Below are positions 9,007 through 17,276 of a DNA stretch of 64,000 bases, one piece after another; within the stretch, counting starts at the first letter, position 1, and every line of letters begins with the position of its first letter. Source of the DNA: Bacteroidetes bacterium UBA2475. Its GTDB lineage: Bacteria > Bacteroidota > Bacteroidia > B-17B0 > Aurantibacillaceae. A program made the translations under genes and the position numbers. Location of the stretch: the NCBI GenBank assembly GCA_002342065.1, contig DDPF01000004.1:124001-188000 (forward strand), written 5' to 3'. The notes under the pieces are model-generated. The model worked only from the letters and a program-made list of their open reading frames with translations, was not told the DNA's origin and made no database searches.

Positions 9007-9927
9007 ATGAGTGAAGAAAAAGAGAATTCGAACAAAAAAAAGGGGATTATTTTATGGGTGATCATTCTTCTTTTAATGGGCACCAATGGTTACACTATTT
9101 GGTTGCTGTTAAAGGAACAGAACAGGGTGGTTGAACAAAAAATAGTTACCGAAACTATTATTGTTGAACGCGATAATGTAAAATCCGACCTTTTGGTGCT
9201 CCAAAGAGATTATGAAGGCATAGTTGCAAAAGATGCTGCCATGCAAAAAGATATTGACGAGAAAAAAGCCCGCATAGAAGAATTGATACTTGAAGCCGAA
9301 AAACACAAAGGCGATGCCTATATGCTTTCAAAACTCAGAAAAGAAGCAGAAACCTTACGCGCCATTATGCAGGGTTATGTTAGAACAATTGACTCTTTAA
9401 ATACATTGAATCAAAACCTGGTTGCTGAAAAGAAAACTGTTTTAAAACAACTGGATGTTGAAAAGGAAAAACAGAACACACTTGTAAAAGAAAAAGAAGA
9501 ACTTAAATCAACTATTGCAAAGGGAAGTATTTTAACCTGTTTTAATATTGGCGCAAAAGGTGTAGCATTTAAAAGAGGCGGCAAAAAAGAAGTTGAAACT
9601 TCGAAAGCCCGCAAAACTGAAAAAATAAAAGTAACCTTTAGTTTGGGCGAAAATAAAATTGCCAAAGCGGGTGAAAAAACAGTTTACGTAAGGATAATGA
9701 CACCTGATGGAAAAGAAATGGCGAAAAGTTACGACGAGACCTACAAATTTACATTTGATAAAAGCAGCGGTTATTACGCCGGCAAAGAAACCCTTAATTA
9801 TGCCAACACCGAAATTACTGGTGTAACCTATTGCGAAGGTAATGGCGAATTAGTACCGGGTAATTATATTATTACCATTACCTGTGATGGTGTAACAATT
9901 GGAAGCAGCTCTTTAAAATTGAATTAA
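9007..9927 (+). CDS. Membrane-anchored coiled-coil protein with C-terminal beta domain, function unknown
   Basis: 306 residues. A charged N-terminus is followed by one membrane segment (IILWVIILLLMGTNGYTIWLLL, about 12-33), a long Glu/Lys-rich coiled coil (about 40-175) and a C-terminal domain of alternating strands (KIKVTFSLGENKIAKAGEKT ... GELVPGNYIITITCDGVTIG). The layout suggests an inner-membrane anchor with a periplasmic rod and a beta-sandwich head. I recognise similar proteins as common and uncharacterised in Bacteroidota. It is a single-gene unit with its own leaderless-type promoter and a strong terminator shared with convergent queA. The start at 9007 is chosen from the promoter position. 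Confidence 0.85.
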   Translation: MSEEKENSNKKKGIILWVIILLLMGTNGYTIWLLLKEQNRVVEQKIVTETIIVERDNVKSDLLVLQRDYEGIVAKDAAMQKDIDEKKARIEELILEAEKHKGDAYMLSKLRKEAETLRAIMQGYVRTIDSLNTLNQNLVAEKKTVLKQLDVEKEKQNTLVKEKEELKSTIAKGSILTCFNIGAKGVAFKRGGKKEVETSKARKTEKIKVTFSLGENKIAKAGEKTVYVRIMTPDGKEMAKSYDETYKFTFDKSSGYYAGKETLNYANTEITGVTYCEGNGELVPGNYIITITCDGVTIGSSSLKLN

Positions 9928-9940
9928 AATACTTATTATA

Positions 9941-9976
9941 AAAAAAGCCCTTTACTTTTCGGTAAAGGGCTTTTTT
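9941..9976. terminator. Bidirectional rho-independent terminator between the coiled-coil gene and queA
   Basis: A perfect 15-bp inverted repeat (9941-9955 with 9962-9976) encloses a 6-nt loop. It has a GCCC/GGGC core and runs of A on one side and T on the other, so it can end transcription from both the 9007 gene and queA. Confidence 0.9.
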
Positions 9977-9993
9977 ATTGAATAGTTTTTTTG

Positions 9994-11043
9994 TTAGATG
10001 ATCAACATCGCATCACCATAAGAATAAAAACGATATTTTTCTTTGATTGCTTCTTTGTATGCTTTTGTAATTAGATCGTAACCACCAAATGCACTTACCA
10101 TCATTAACAAAGTACTCTCCGGCATGTGAAAATTAGTGATCATACAATTAGCAACACTAAATTCGTATGGAGGGAAAATAAATTTATTAGTCCACCCTAC
10201 ATACGGATTTAATTCTCCTGTAGTTGAAACTGAAGATTCGATGCCGCGCATAACAGTTGTGCCCACAGCACAAACTTTTTTCTTTTTTATTTTTGCGTTG
10301 TTCACAATTTTGCAAGCATCGCTAGAGATCAACGCTTCTTCGCTTTCCATTTTATGCTTGGTAAGATCTTCTACCTCAACAGTTCTAAAAGTTCCTAAAC
10401 CAACGTGTAAAGTTAATGGAGCAAATTGCACACCTTTAATTTCTAAACGTTTTAATAATTCGCGGCTAAAGTGCAAACCTGCAGTTGGTGCAGCAACAGC
10501 ACCTTCGTTCTTTGCAAAAACAGTTTGGTAACGTTCTGTATCTTCGGGCTCGTTAGCGCGCTTAATGTATTTTGGTAATGGCGTTTCGCCAAGATCGTAA
10601 AGTACTTTTCTAAATTCTTCGTAGCTGCCATCGTATAAAAAACGAAGTGTACGGCCGCGAGACGTTGTGTTATCAATTACCTCAGCAACTAAATTATCGT
10701 TCTCGCCAAAATATAATTTATTACCAATACGGATCTTACGGGCAGGATCAACTAATACATCCCACAAACGGCTTTCAGCATTTAATTCGCGTAATAAGAA
10801 TACTTCAATTTTTGCACCTGTTTTTTCTTTGTTCCCATACATACGTGCAGGAAAAACCTTAGTATCATTTAATACCAAAACATCGCCATCATCAAAATAA
10901 TTAATAATGTCTTTAAATTTTTTATGTGAAATTTTTCCGGTGGCGCGTTCAACAACCATAAGTCGTGAATCTTCGCGGTTCTTGGCCGGATGCTCTGCAA
11001 TAAGTTCTTTAGGCAGATTAAATTTAAACATGGATAACTTCAT
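9994..11043 (-). CDS. queA: tRNA preQ1(34) S-adenosylmethionine ribosyltransferase-isomerase QueA
   Basis: 349 residues, the usual family length. The start MKLSMFKFNLPKELIAEHPA and the internal motifs LVLNDTKVFPARMYG, AAPTAGLHFS, LHVGLGTFRTVEVEDL and NFHMPESTLLMMVSAF identify QueA. It moves the ribosyl group of AdoMet onto preQ1 at tRNA position 34 to make epoxyqueuosine in the cytoplasm. No other queuosine gene is in the window. The gene stands alone, diverging from the S41 peptidase gene over 258 nt and ending at a shared terminator. Start ATG 11043 matches the family N-terminus. Confidence 0.97.
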   Translation of the reverse strand: MKLSMFKFNLPKELIAEHPAKNREDSRLMVVERATGKISHKKFKDIINYFDDGDVLVLNDTKVFPARMYGNKEKTGAKIEVFLLRELNAESRLWDVLVDPARKIRIGNKLYFGENDNLVAEVIDNTTSRGRTLRFLYDGSYEEFRKVLYDLGETPLPKYIKRANEPEDTERYQTVFAKNEGAVAAPTAGLHFSRELLKRLEIKGVQFAPLTLHVGLGTFRTVEVEDLTKHKMESEEALISSDACKIVNNAKIKKKKVCAVGTTVMRGIESSVSTTGELNPYVGWTNKFIFPPYEFSVANCMITNFHMPESTLLMMVSAFGGYDLITKAYKEAIKEKYRFYSYGDAMLII

Positions 11044-11301
11044 AGTGCTATTTTTCTTTGTTTTAATGTAAGAAGATGAAATTTTTTTCTTTCAGAAATT
11101 GAGTCTTGGTGTATAAATACAGTATCCGACTCAAGCATACTGACTAAAAAATAAATGTCATAATCTTACGGGATTAATTCGGATGGCAAAGATAAGGTAT
11201 TTTTTAGGGTTTTTTACTAAAAAAGCATAAAAAGTGAAACAAATACGTCTTAACCCCCACTAAACTGAACATTTTTAATTAATTTAGGTTGTTATTTTAC
11301 C

Positions 11302-13002
11302 ATGATCATTGTGAAGAAAACTATAAAAAAATGGGTGGCTGCCTTGTCTTTAACCGCTGCTATCATTGTTGGCGTGTCCTATACCCCCGATTATTTCGAG
11401 ATAAGTAAGAACCTTGATATTTTTAATGCTGTTTACCGTGAGGTAAATATGGCTTATGTAGATGATACTAAGCCAGGACAGTTAATGAAAACCGGTATTG
11501 AAGCCATGTTAGCATCACTAGATCCTTATACCAATTATTATAGCGAGAATGATATTGAAGATTTCAGATTTTTAACCACAGGGCAATATGGCGGCATTGG
11601 TTCGCAGGTGAACGATATTGACGGAAAGATAATCATTGAAAACCCAAAAGAAGGTTTTGCGGCATTTAAAGCCGGCATTAGAACTGGCGACCAAATAATT
11701 GGTGTTAACGGTATTAATGTAGAAGGGAAACGCAGTGAGGATATATCCAACCTATTAAAAGGGAATGCAGGCACACCCATAAAATTAAAATTAATTAAAG
11801 CCGGCCAAACAACGCCTGTTGAAATAAGTTTAATTCGCGAAGAAATAAAAGAAAAAGCGGTTCCGTATTATGGCATGTTGCCAAATGGAGAAACCGGTTA
11901 TATTAAACTAATTTCTTTCACCGAAAATTGCAGTGGCGAAGTTAAAGATGCGTTAATCGATCTTAAAGGAAAAGGATGCAAAAGTATTGTGTTAGACCTT
12001 AGAGAAAATCTTGGAGGTTTGTTACACGAAGCAGTTAATATTGTTAATTTTTTTATTGATAAAGGCCAGGAAGTTGTTTTTACAAAAGGGAAAGTTGCAG
12101 AATGGGATAAAACTTATTTATCTGTAAACAACCCAATAGATACACAAATGCCTTTGGTTGTTTTAGTAAACGAGAATTCTGCTTCTGCTTCTGAAATTGT
12201 AAGCGGTGCATTGCAGGATCTTGATCGCGCTTTAATAATTGGCAAACGTACTTACGGTAAGGGATTGGTGCAACAAACAAAACCATTGGTTTACAATGCA
12301 CAAGTAAAAATTACAGTTGCAAAATATTATATCCCAAGCGGCCGCTGCGTGCAGGCTTTAGATTATTCACACAAAGATGAAGAAGGACGCGTTGAAAAAG
12401 TACCTGATAGTTTAATTACTGCTTTTAAAACAAAAGGCGGAAGAGTTGTATATGATGGTGCCGGAATTACACCCGATATAAAAACAGTTGATGAAAAATA
12501 TAGTCATATTTTAATTTCGCTTATTTCTAAGAATCATATTTTTAAATACGCCACCAAATATTATTTAGAGCACCCGCAATTGCCGCCACCGGCTACTTTT
12601 AATCTTAGCGATGCTGAATACGCTGAATTTGTTGCCTATTTAAAGGATAAAGATTATCATTATAAGACCAGGAGTGAGTTGGAGTTAGAAGACCTTAAAA
12701 AGAATACCGAGGCAGAAAAATATTTTACTGATATAAAAGCTGAATATGAGGCGCTGTTAAATAAAATGGTATCTAATAAAAAAGATGACCTTGTAAAACA
12801 TAAGAGTCAGATCAAACGATATTTAGAAGAAGAAATAACCTCACGTTATTATTTTCAAAAAGGAAGGATTGAATTCTCTCTTAAAAATGATGATGATCTG
12901 AAAGAAGGATTAAGATTGTTGAGCGATCAAAATAAAGTGAAGATCATTTTAACCAGCAGCGAAAAAGCCACTAAGCCTTTTAATACTAAGAAGAAGTTTT
13001 AG
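11302..13002 (+). CDS. S41-family C-terminal processing peptidase (CtpA/Prc-like)
   Basis: 566 residues. An N-terminal hydrophobic segment (about 11-27) acts as signal or anchor. A PDZ domain follows (GGIGSQVNDIDGK ... AGIRTGDQIIGVNGINV, about 97-170), then the S41 protease domain (about 190-375) with LDLRENLGGLLHEAVNI, the nucleophile region NENSASASEIV (serines 295/297) and the catalytic-lysine region GKRTYGKG (about 314-321). The last 150 residues are charged and probably helical. Such enzymes trim or degrade envelope proteins from their C-termini. The gene stands alone and converges on the 13006-13596 gene with 3 nt between stops. Confidence 0.93.
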   Translation: MIIVKKTIKKWVAALSLTAAIIVGVSYTPDYFEISKNLDIFNAVYREVNMAYVDDTKPGQLMKTGIEAMLASLDPYTNYYSENDIEDFRFLTTGQYGGIGSQVNDIDGKIIIENPKEGFAAFKAGIRTGDQIIGVNGINVEGKRSEDISNLLKGNAGTPIKLKLIKAGQTTPVEISLIREEIKEKAVPYYGMLPNGETGYIKLISFTENCSGEVKDALIDLKGKGCKSIVLDLRENLGGLLHEAVNIVNFFIDKGQEVVFTKGKVAEWDKTYLSVNNPIDTQMPLVVLVNENSASASEIVSGALQDLDRALIIGKRTYGKGLVQQTKPLVYNAQVKITVAKYYIPSGRCVQALDYSHKDEEGRVEKVPDSLITAFKTKGGRVVYDGAGITPDIKTVDEKYSHILISLISKNHIFKYATKYYLEHPQLPPPATFNLSDAEYAEFVAYLKDKDYHYKTRSELELEDLKKNTEAEKYFTDIKAEYEALLNKMVSNKKDDLVKHKSQIKRYLEEEITSRYYFQKGRIEFSLKNDDDLKEGLRLLSDQNKVKIILTSSEKATKPFNTKKKF

Positions 13003-13005
13003 TTT

Positions 13006-13596
13006 TTAAAAGTCGCCAACAAAACCAAATTGCAAAATAGTTCTTGGGTAAATAGATAACCTATTTGGAATAACGTTTACCATTATCGAACTCATGAGCG
13101 CCATGTTATTTCCTAAAGATCTTCTATATCCACCGCCAAGCCAGGCATAATCCACCCAAACCTTTTGCGTTGGATCATTAAAATTATAAATATTTGTTTG
13201 GCGTAAGCGATCAAATTGGCCTTGCACAAAAAAACTTTCTAAAAAAGAGTAACGGGCATAGCAGTATGGTCCATACGCTGATTGCATATAACGTCCATAA
13301 CTGCGATAGTTAGCACTAGAATAACTATAAATAAACCCAACTCCTAAGTTAAGGTTTTCGGTAAGTTTGTAACCGATGGCAGGTGATAGATCAACAATTG
13401 TAAAAAGCGGACTAAAATATAATTGTGTATTACCGCCATAGGTAAACTTCTTCTTCCAATCACTGTCCTTCGGTTTTTTAGGCTTAAATGTACTGTCTTT
13501 TTTAGCAGGCGTTCCATAGTAAACACTATCTGTTTGGGCATTAAAGGCCAAACAAAAAAATAACAAAAAAACTACAGTTAAAATCCTTTTTTTCAT
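13006..13596 (-). CDS. Small predicted outer-membrane beta-barrel protein, function unknown
   Basis: 196 residues with a signal peptide (MKKRILTVVFLLFFCLAFNA). After a Lys/Asp-rich stretch the sequence alternates aromatic and polar residues (YGGNTQLYFSPLFTIVDLSP, AYGPYCYARYSFLESFFVQG) and ends in an aromatic residue (FGFVGDF), as expected for a small outer-membrane barrel. I do not recognise a named family. Its start codon overlaps by two bases the longest divergent reading of the SDR gene, so control sites for both must lie in or near each other's 5' ends. Confidence 0.8.
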   Translation of the reverse strand: MKKRILTVVFLLFFCLAFNAQTDSVYYGTPAKKDSTFKPKKPKDSDWKKKFTYGGNTQLYFSPLFTIVDLSPAIGYKLTENLNLGVGFIYSYSSANYRSYGRYMQSAYGPYCYARYSFLESFFVQGQFDRLRQTNIYNFNDPTQKVWVDYAWLGGGYRRSLGNNMALMSSIMVNVIPNRLSIYPRTILQFGFVGDF

Positions 13597-13636
13597 GCAC
13601 TTAATAAAGTATCTTCGTATGCAAATTTACGAAAAT

Positions 13637-14335
13637 ATGACCATACTTATTACAGGAGCATCAAAAGGCATTGGTTTCGAAATGGTAAAACTATTCTCGC
13701 AAAGCCAAAATACCTTTGTAATTGCTGTATCACGTAATATTGAGCCGCTCACAAAACTTGTTAATCAAAAAAACACTCACTCTGTTCTCCCAATAAAAGC
13801 TGATATAACAAGCCCATCAGATCAAAAGAAGATAAGCAAAACATTAAAGACATTAGGTCTTAAAATTGATATCTTAATAAATAATGCAGGAGAGATAATA
13901 AATAAACCTTTCGAAAAAATTACAGCTAAAGAACTTTTGTCGGTTTATAACACAAATGTTTTCGGGCCTTTTACACTCATACAAACTGTGCTTCCCTATT
14001 TTAATAAAAAACGTAAAACCCATATTGTAAATGTGGGGAGTTTCGGCGGTTTCCAGGGGAGTTCAAAATTCCCTGGCTTAAGCGCCTATTCAAGCAGTAA
14101 AGCTGCTTTAAGTGGATTAACAGAATGCCTTGCCGAAGAATTAAAACCGAAGAATATTTCGGTAAATTGTTTAGCAATTGGTGCAGTACAAACCGAAATG
14201 TTAAGTAAAGCTTTTCCGGGTTATAAAGCGCCTTTAAAAGCAAAGGAAATGGCCGAATTTATTTGCAACTTTGCATTAACCGGTCACAACTTTTTTAACG
14301 GAAAAATTATTCCAGTATCATCATCAACCCCATAA
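13637..14335 (+). CDS. Short-chain dehydrogenase/reductase (SDR family)
   Basis: 232 residues from ATG 13637 (MTILITGASKGIG). The motifs are classical SDR: TGASKGIG for nucleotide binding, NNAG near residue 80, and YSSSKAA with the catalytic Tyr-xxx-Lys near residues 145-149. Substrate unknown. ATG 13595 and ATG 13619 are in frame, but a -7-like TATCTTCG (13610-13617) lies just before 13619, and SDR proteins usually begin directly with the strand leading to TGxxxGIG, so 13637 is preferred. The small secreted-protein gene starts 2 nt after the stop and the TonB-dependent receptor follows, forming one unit. Confidence 0.88.
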   Translation: MTILITGASKGIGFEMVKLFSQSQNTFVIAVSRNIEPLTKLVNQKNTHSVLPIKADITSPSDQKKISKTLKTLGLKIDILINNAGEIINKPFEKITAKELLSVYNTNVFGPFTLIQTVLPYFNKKRKTHIVNVGSFGGFQGSSKFPGLSAYSSSKAALSGLTECLAEELKPKNISVNCLAIGAVQTEMLSKAFPGYKAPLKAKEMAEFICNFALTGHNFFNGKIIPVSSSTP

Positions 14336-14337
14336 TC

Positions 14338-14826
14338 ATGAATAAATTATTATTTGTTTTTTGTTTTTGTTTATCTATTTTTTGCCAGGCACAAAGAATT
14401 AAACTGGAGGTAGAATTTAGATATGGCAAGCCAGACTGTAGCGGCAAATGTAAAACAGATGCGCAGATCCAGAATTCAAAAGTAGATTTGCCTTTAGCCA
14501 ATCAACGTTTCTATATTTACCAAAGTGGAAGATGTGTTGATAGTATTAAAACTAACGATAGCGGACTTGTTGTAATAAAATATCCTCCAGGCAGATATTA
14601 CTTATACGAGCCATGGAAACATAATAAGAAAACACCTGATGGCTCCCCCGCTTCAGATTTTTTTCCCGATTGTTTGGCAAAAGAATGGGTTAAACCAAAT
14701 TATTATTTAACTATAGAACTAGACGGCACATATAAGATGGATTACATGGAAATAAGTGCCAGCCGTTGTTCCTTTCAATACCCCTGTTTAAAAGTGCGAC
14801 ATTTGCCAACATTAATTAAAAAGTAA
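14338..14826 (+). CDS. Small secreted protein, homolog of the lipoprotein at 20567-21058
   Basis: 162 residues with a signal peptide (about 1-18, ending IFCQAQ). The body is a short beta-sandwich-like module (CVDSIKTNDSGLVVIKYPPG) followed by RYYLYEPWKHNKK, CLAKEW and a terminal YPCLKV. The same order of motifs occurs in the lipoprotein at 20567-21058 (KVDSAKTTAEG, YRLFEAWRYYKK, CIKTEW, LPCIL), so the two are homologous. The conserved cysteines may form disulfides. Function unknown. It sits between an SDR (2-nt gap) and a TonB-dependent receptor whose ATG directly follows its stop, so it may be a periplasmic accessory of that receptor (inference). Confidence 0.85.
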   Translation: MNKLLFVFCFCLSIFCQAQRIKLEVEFRYGKPDCSGKCKTDAQIQNSKVDLPLANQRFYIYQSGRCVDSIKTNDSGLVVIKYPPGRYYLYEPWKHNKKTPDGSPASDFFPDCLAKEWVKPNYYLTIELDGTYKMDYMEISASRCSFQYPCLKVRHLPTLIKK

Positions 14827-17193
14827 ATGAAAAAAATCTGCTTACTGTTTTTTTTATTTCAGTTCTCAAATTTTTATTCCCAAACAATTACGCAAACCAT
14901 TAAGGGTACAGTAATTGACAAACAAAGCCAAACCCCAATTCCAGGCGCTATTGTGCAATTGCTTAATTCCGATCCAATACTTGGTACAAGCACAAACGAA
15001 AAAGGTGAATTCAAGATCGCTAACGTTCCCATTGGTCGCTGGCAAATAAAATTTCAGGTAATAAGTTATAAAGAAAAATATGTTACTGTTATTTTAAATG
15101 CAGGTAAAGAATCTGTTTCGACGGTTGAATTAGAAGAAAGTGTAATACAAGGACAAGAAGTAGTTATTGTTGCCGAACAAGATAAAACAAAAACAAATAA
15201 TAAAATGAGTACTGTTAGCTCGCGCTTGTTTAGTGCAGAAGAAGCAGCGCGATATGCGGGCAGCAGGAATGATCCGGCGCGAATGGCAGCAAATTTTGCC
15301 GGCGTAAGCGGGGCGAATGATTCAAGGAACGATATTATTATTAGAGGCAATTCACCTATTGGCATTTTGTGGCGTTTGAACGGATTAGATATTCCCAATC
15401 CAAATCACTTTGGTAATGCCGGTTCTACCGGTGGGCCAGTAAGTATCTTAAATAATAATACGCTGGACAATTCTGATTTTATGAGTGGTGCTTTTGCCGC
15501 TGATTATGGAAACGCAACCTCAGGCGTGTTTGATCTTAAAATGCGCCAGGGGAATAATGAAAAACACGAATATTTAGTGCAGATGGGCTTTAACGGTTTC
15601 GAGCTTGGCGCAGAAGGTCCTTTAAATAAAAAGAAGAACTCTTCTTTTCTTTTTAATTACCGCTACTCTACTCTGGCCGTTTTTAAAGCTTTAAACATTG
15701 ATTTTGGAACCGGTGCAGCAGTTCCACAATACCAGGACATTACTTTTAAAACAGATTTTAACACTGAGAAGTGTGGTAAGTTTTCCTTTTGGGGCGTTGG
15801 TGGTTTAAGTTATATTGCATTGTTAGATAAAGATAAAAAAGAAGGGCAGGACCTTTTTGGTTATAGTGCACGCGATACTTATTTCCGCTCTAATGTTGGA
15901 GCATCAGGCCTTTCTCACACATACCTTTTAAAAAATAACGCTTACATAAAAACGAATGTGGGTATAAGTGGGCAGTATAATTATGTTGCTGCTGATAGAA
16001 TTGATACTTCTTTTAAAACGCTAAATAATACAAAGCCTGAGTACAGACAAAAAATACAAAACACGCGTTATTCATTTAACACTACCTATAACAAAAAATT
16101 TAATTCGCGCGATTTTTTGAATATGGGAATTTATACAGAATTATATAGCGCCTTGTTCGTTGACAGTATAGATAATTTTTTTGGAGCAAATACCTTTGTA
16201 ACCTTACGTAATTACAAAGGTTCAACTAGCCTTTTGCGAGGCTTTATTCAATGGCAACACAAGTTCACCGATAATTTATTGATCAATGCGGGTGTAAGTA
16301 ACCAATTTTTTTTACTGAACAACTCCAATGCAATTGAGCCACGTGCCGGTTTAAAATATTCCATCAACAGCAAACAATCTATAAGTATTGGTGGCGGACT
16401 GCATAGTCAGCTTCAACCCATTTATATTTATTTTGCAAGCGATTCGCTTAATGGCAAACGTGTTGAGACCAACAGGGGACTTGATTTTACAAGAGCCGCG
16501 CATGGTGTTTTGGCTTACGATAATAGTTTTGCAAATAACTTCAGGCTTAAAGTTGAATTGTATTATCAATACATTTATAATGCACCGGTGCAAAATTTTC
16601 CAAGTTATTTTTCTGGTTTAAATTTAGGGGCTGACTTTAATAGTCCCAATATAAATAATTTAGTGAGCAAAGGTACTGGTGAGAATTACGGTGTTGAAAT
16701 TACTTTGGAGAAATTTTACAGTAAGGGTTATTACATTTTGTGTACCAGTAGTTTGTTTGAAAGTAAATACCGTGGAAGCGATAATATTTTACGCAACACT
16801 GCTTTTAACGGCAATTATGTTTTTAATTTATTAGGCGGCAAAGAATTTAAGATAAACCAAAAACATGTTTTAAGTATTGATGTACGGGGAACTTATGCAG
16901 GTGGCAAACGATATACACCTATTGATCTTGAGGCCAGCAAAGCATTTGGCGACGAAGTGAGAGATGGCACACGTGCTTACGAATTTAAATATCCTGATTA
17001 TTTTAGGTTAGATGTAAAACCCGGCTACCGTTATAATTCAAAAAAAGTAACGCATGAGTTTACGATCGATGTTCAAAATGTGACCAGGAACGCTAATGTA
17101 TTTCAGCAATCTTATGATATAAAAAATCAAACTATAAAAACCGATTATCAATTACGGTTTTTTGTAATACCACAATACCGTTTGCTATTTTAA
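14827..17193 (+). CDS. TonB-dependent receptor with N-terminal CarboxypepD_reg-like domain
   Basis: 788 residues. Signal peptide (about 1-19); CarboxypepD_reg-like beta-sandwich (TIKGTVIDKQSQTPIPGAIV ... GEFKIANVPIGRW, about 24-105); plug domain (about 125-240) with ARMAANFAGVSGANDSRND and IIIRGNSPIGILWRLNG; then a long 22-strand-type barrel ending in the aromatic C-terminus YRLLF. It is an outer-membrane importer of unknown ligand, energised by TonB. There is no SusD partner nearby; the only close associate is the small secreted protein directly upstream with zero gap. A strong terminator follows. Confidence 0.93.
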   Translation: MKKICLLFFLFQFSNFYSQTITQTIKGTVIDKQSQTPIPGAIVQLLNSDPILGTSTNEKGEFKIANVPIGRWQIKFQVISYKEKYVTVILNAGKESVSTVELEESVIQGQEVVIVAEQDKTKTNNKMSTVSSRLFSAEEAARYAGSRNDPARMAANFAGVSGANDSRNDIIIRGNSPIGILWRLNGLDIPNPNHFGNAGSTGGPVSILNNNTLDNSDFMSGAFAADYGNATSGVFDLKMRQGNNEKHEYLVQMGFNGFELGAEGPLNKKKNSSFLFNYRYSTLAVFKALNIDFGTGAAVPQYQDITFKTDFNTEKCGKFSFWGVGGLSYIALLDKDKKEGQDLFGYSARDTYFRSNVGASGLSHTYLLKNNAYIKTNVGISGQYNYVAADRIDTSFKTLNNTKPEYRQKIQNTRYSFNTTYNKKFNSRDFLNMGIYTELYSALFVDSIDNFFGANTFVTLRNYKGSTSLLRGFIQWQHKFTDNLLINAGVSNQFFLLNNSNAIEPRAGLKYSINSKQSISIGGGLHSQLQPIYIYFASDSLNGKRVETNRGLDFTRAAHGVLAYDNSFANNFRLKVELYYQYIYNAPVQNFPSYFSGLNLGADFNSPNINNLVSKGTGENYGVEITLEKFYSKGYYILCTSSLFESKYRGSDNILRNTAFNGNYVFNLLGGKEFKINQKHVLSIDVRGTYAGGKRYTPIDLEASKAFGDEVRDGTRAYEFKYPDYFRLDVKPGYRYNSKKVTHEFTIDVQNVTRNANVFQQSYDIKNQTIKTDYQLRFFVIPQYRLLF

Positions 17194-17196
17194 AGC

Positions 17197-17230
17197 AAAA
17201 ACCCCACGCTTTGAAGAGCATGGGGTTTTT
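17197..17230. terminator. Bidirectional terminator between the TonB receptor and the BNR protein
   Basis: A 10-bp perfect stem (AAAAACCCCA / TGGGGTTTTT) is extended by two further pairs after one mismatch, with A and T runs on opposite sides. It follows the receptor stop by 3 nt and also lies downstream of the convergent 17272-20325 gene. Confidence 0.88.
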
Positions 17231-17251
17231 ATTTATGATTTTCCGAACCCT

Positions 17252-17276
17252 ATTAATGGTGCTTCGCACCATTAAT
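17252..17276. repeat. Stem-loop overlapping the stop codon of the BNR-protein gene
   Basis: A perfect 11-bp inverted repeat (ATTAATGGTGC / GCACCATTAAT) has a 3-nt loop. It contains the TAA stop of the 17272-20325 gene and has no T tract, so it is not a standard terminator. It may be an mRNA 3'-end stabiliser upstream of the terminator at 17197-17230. Confidence 0.5.
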
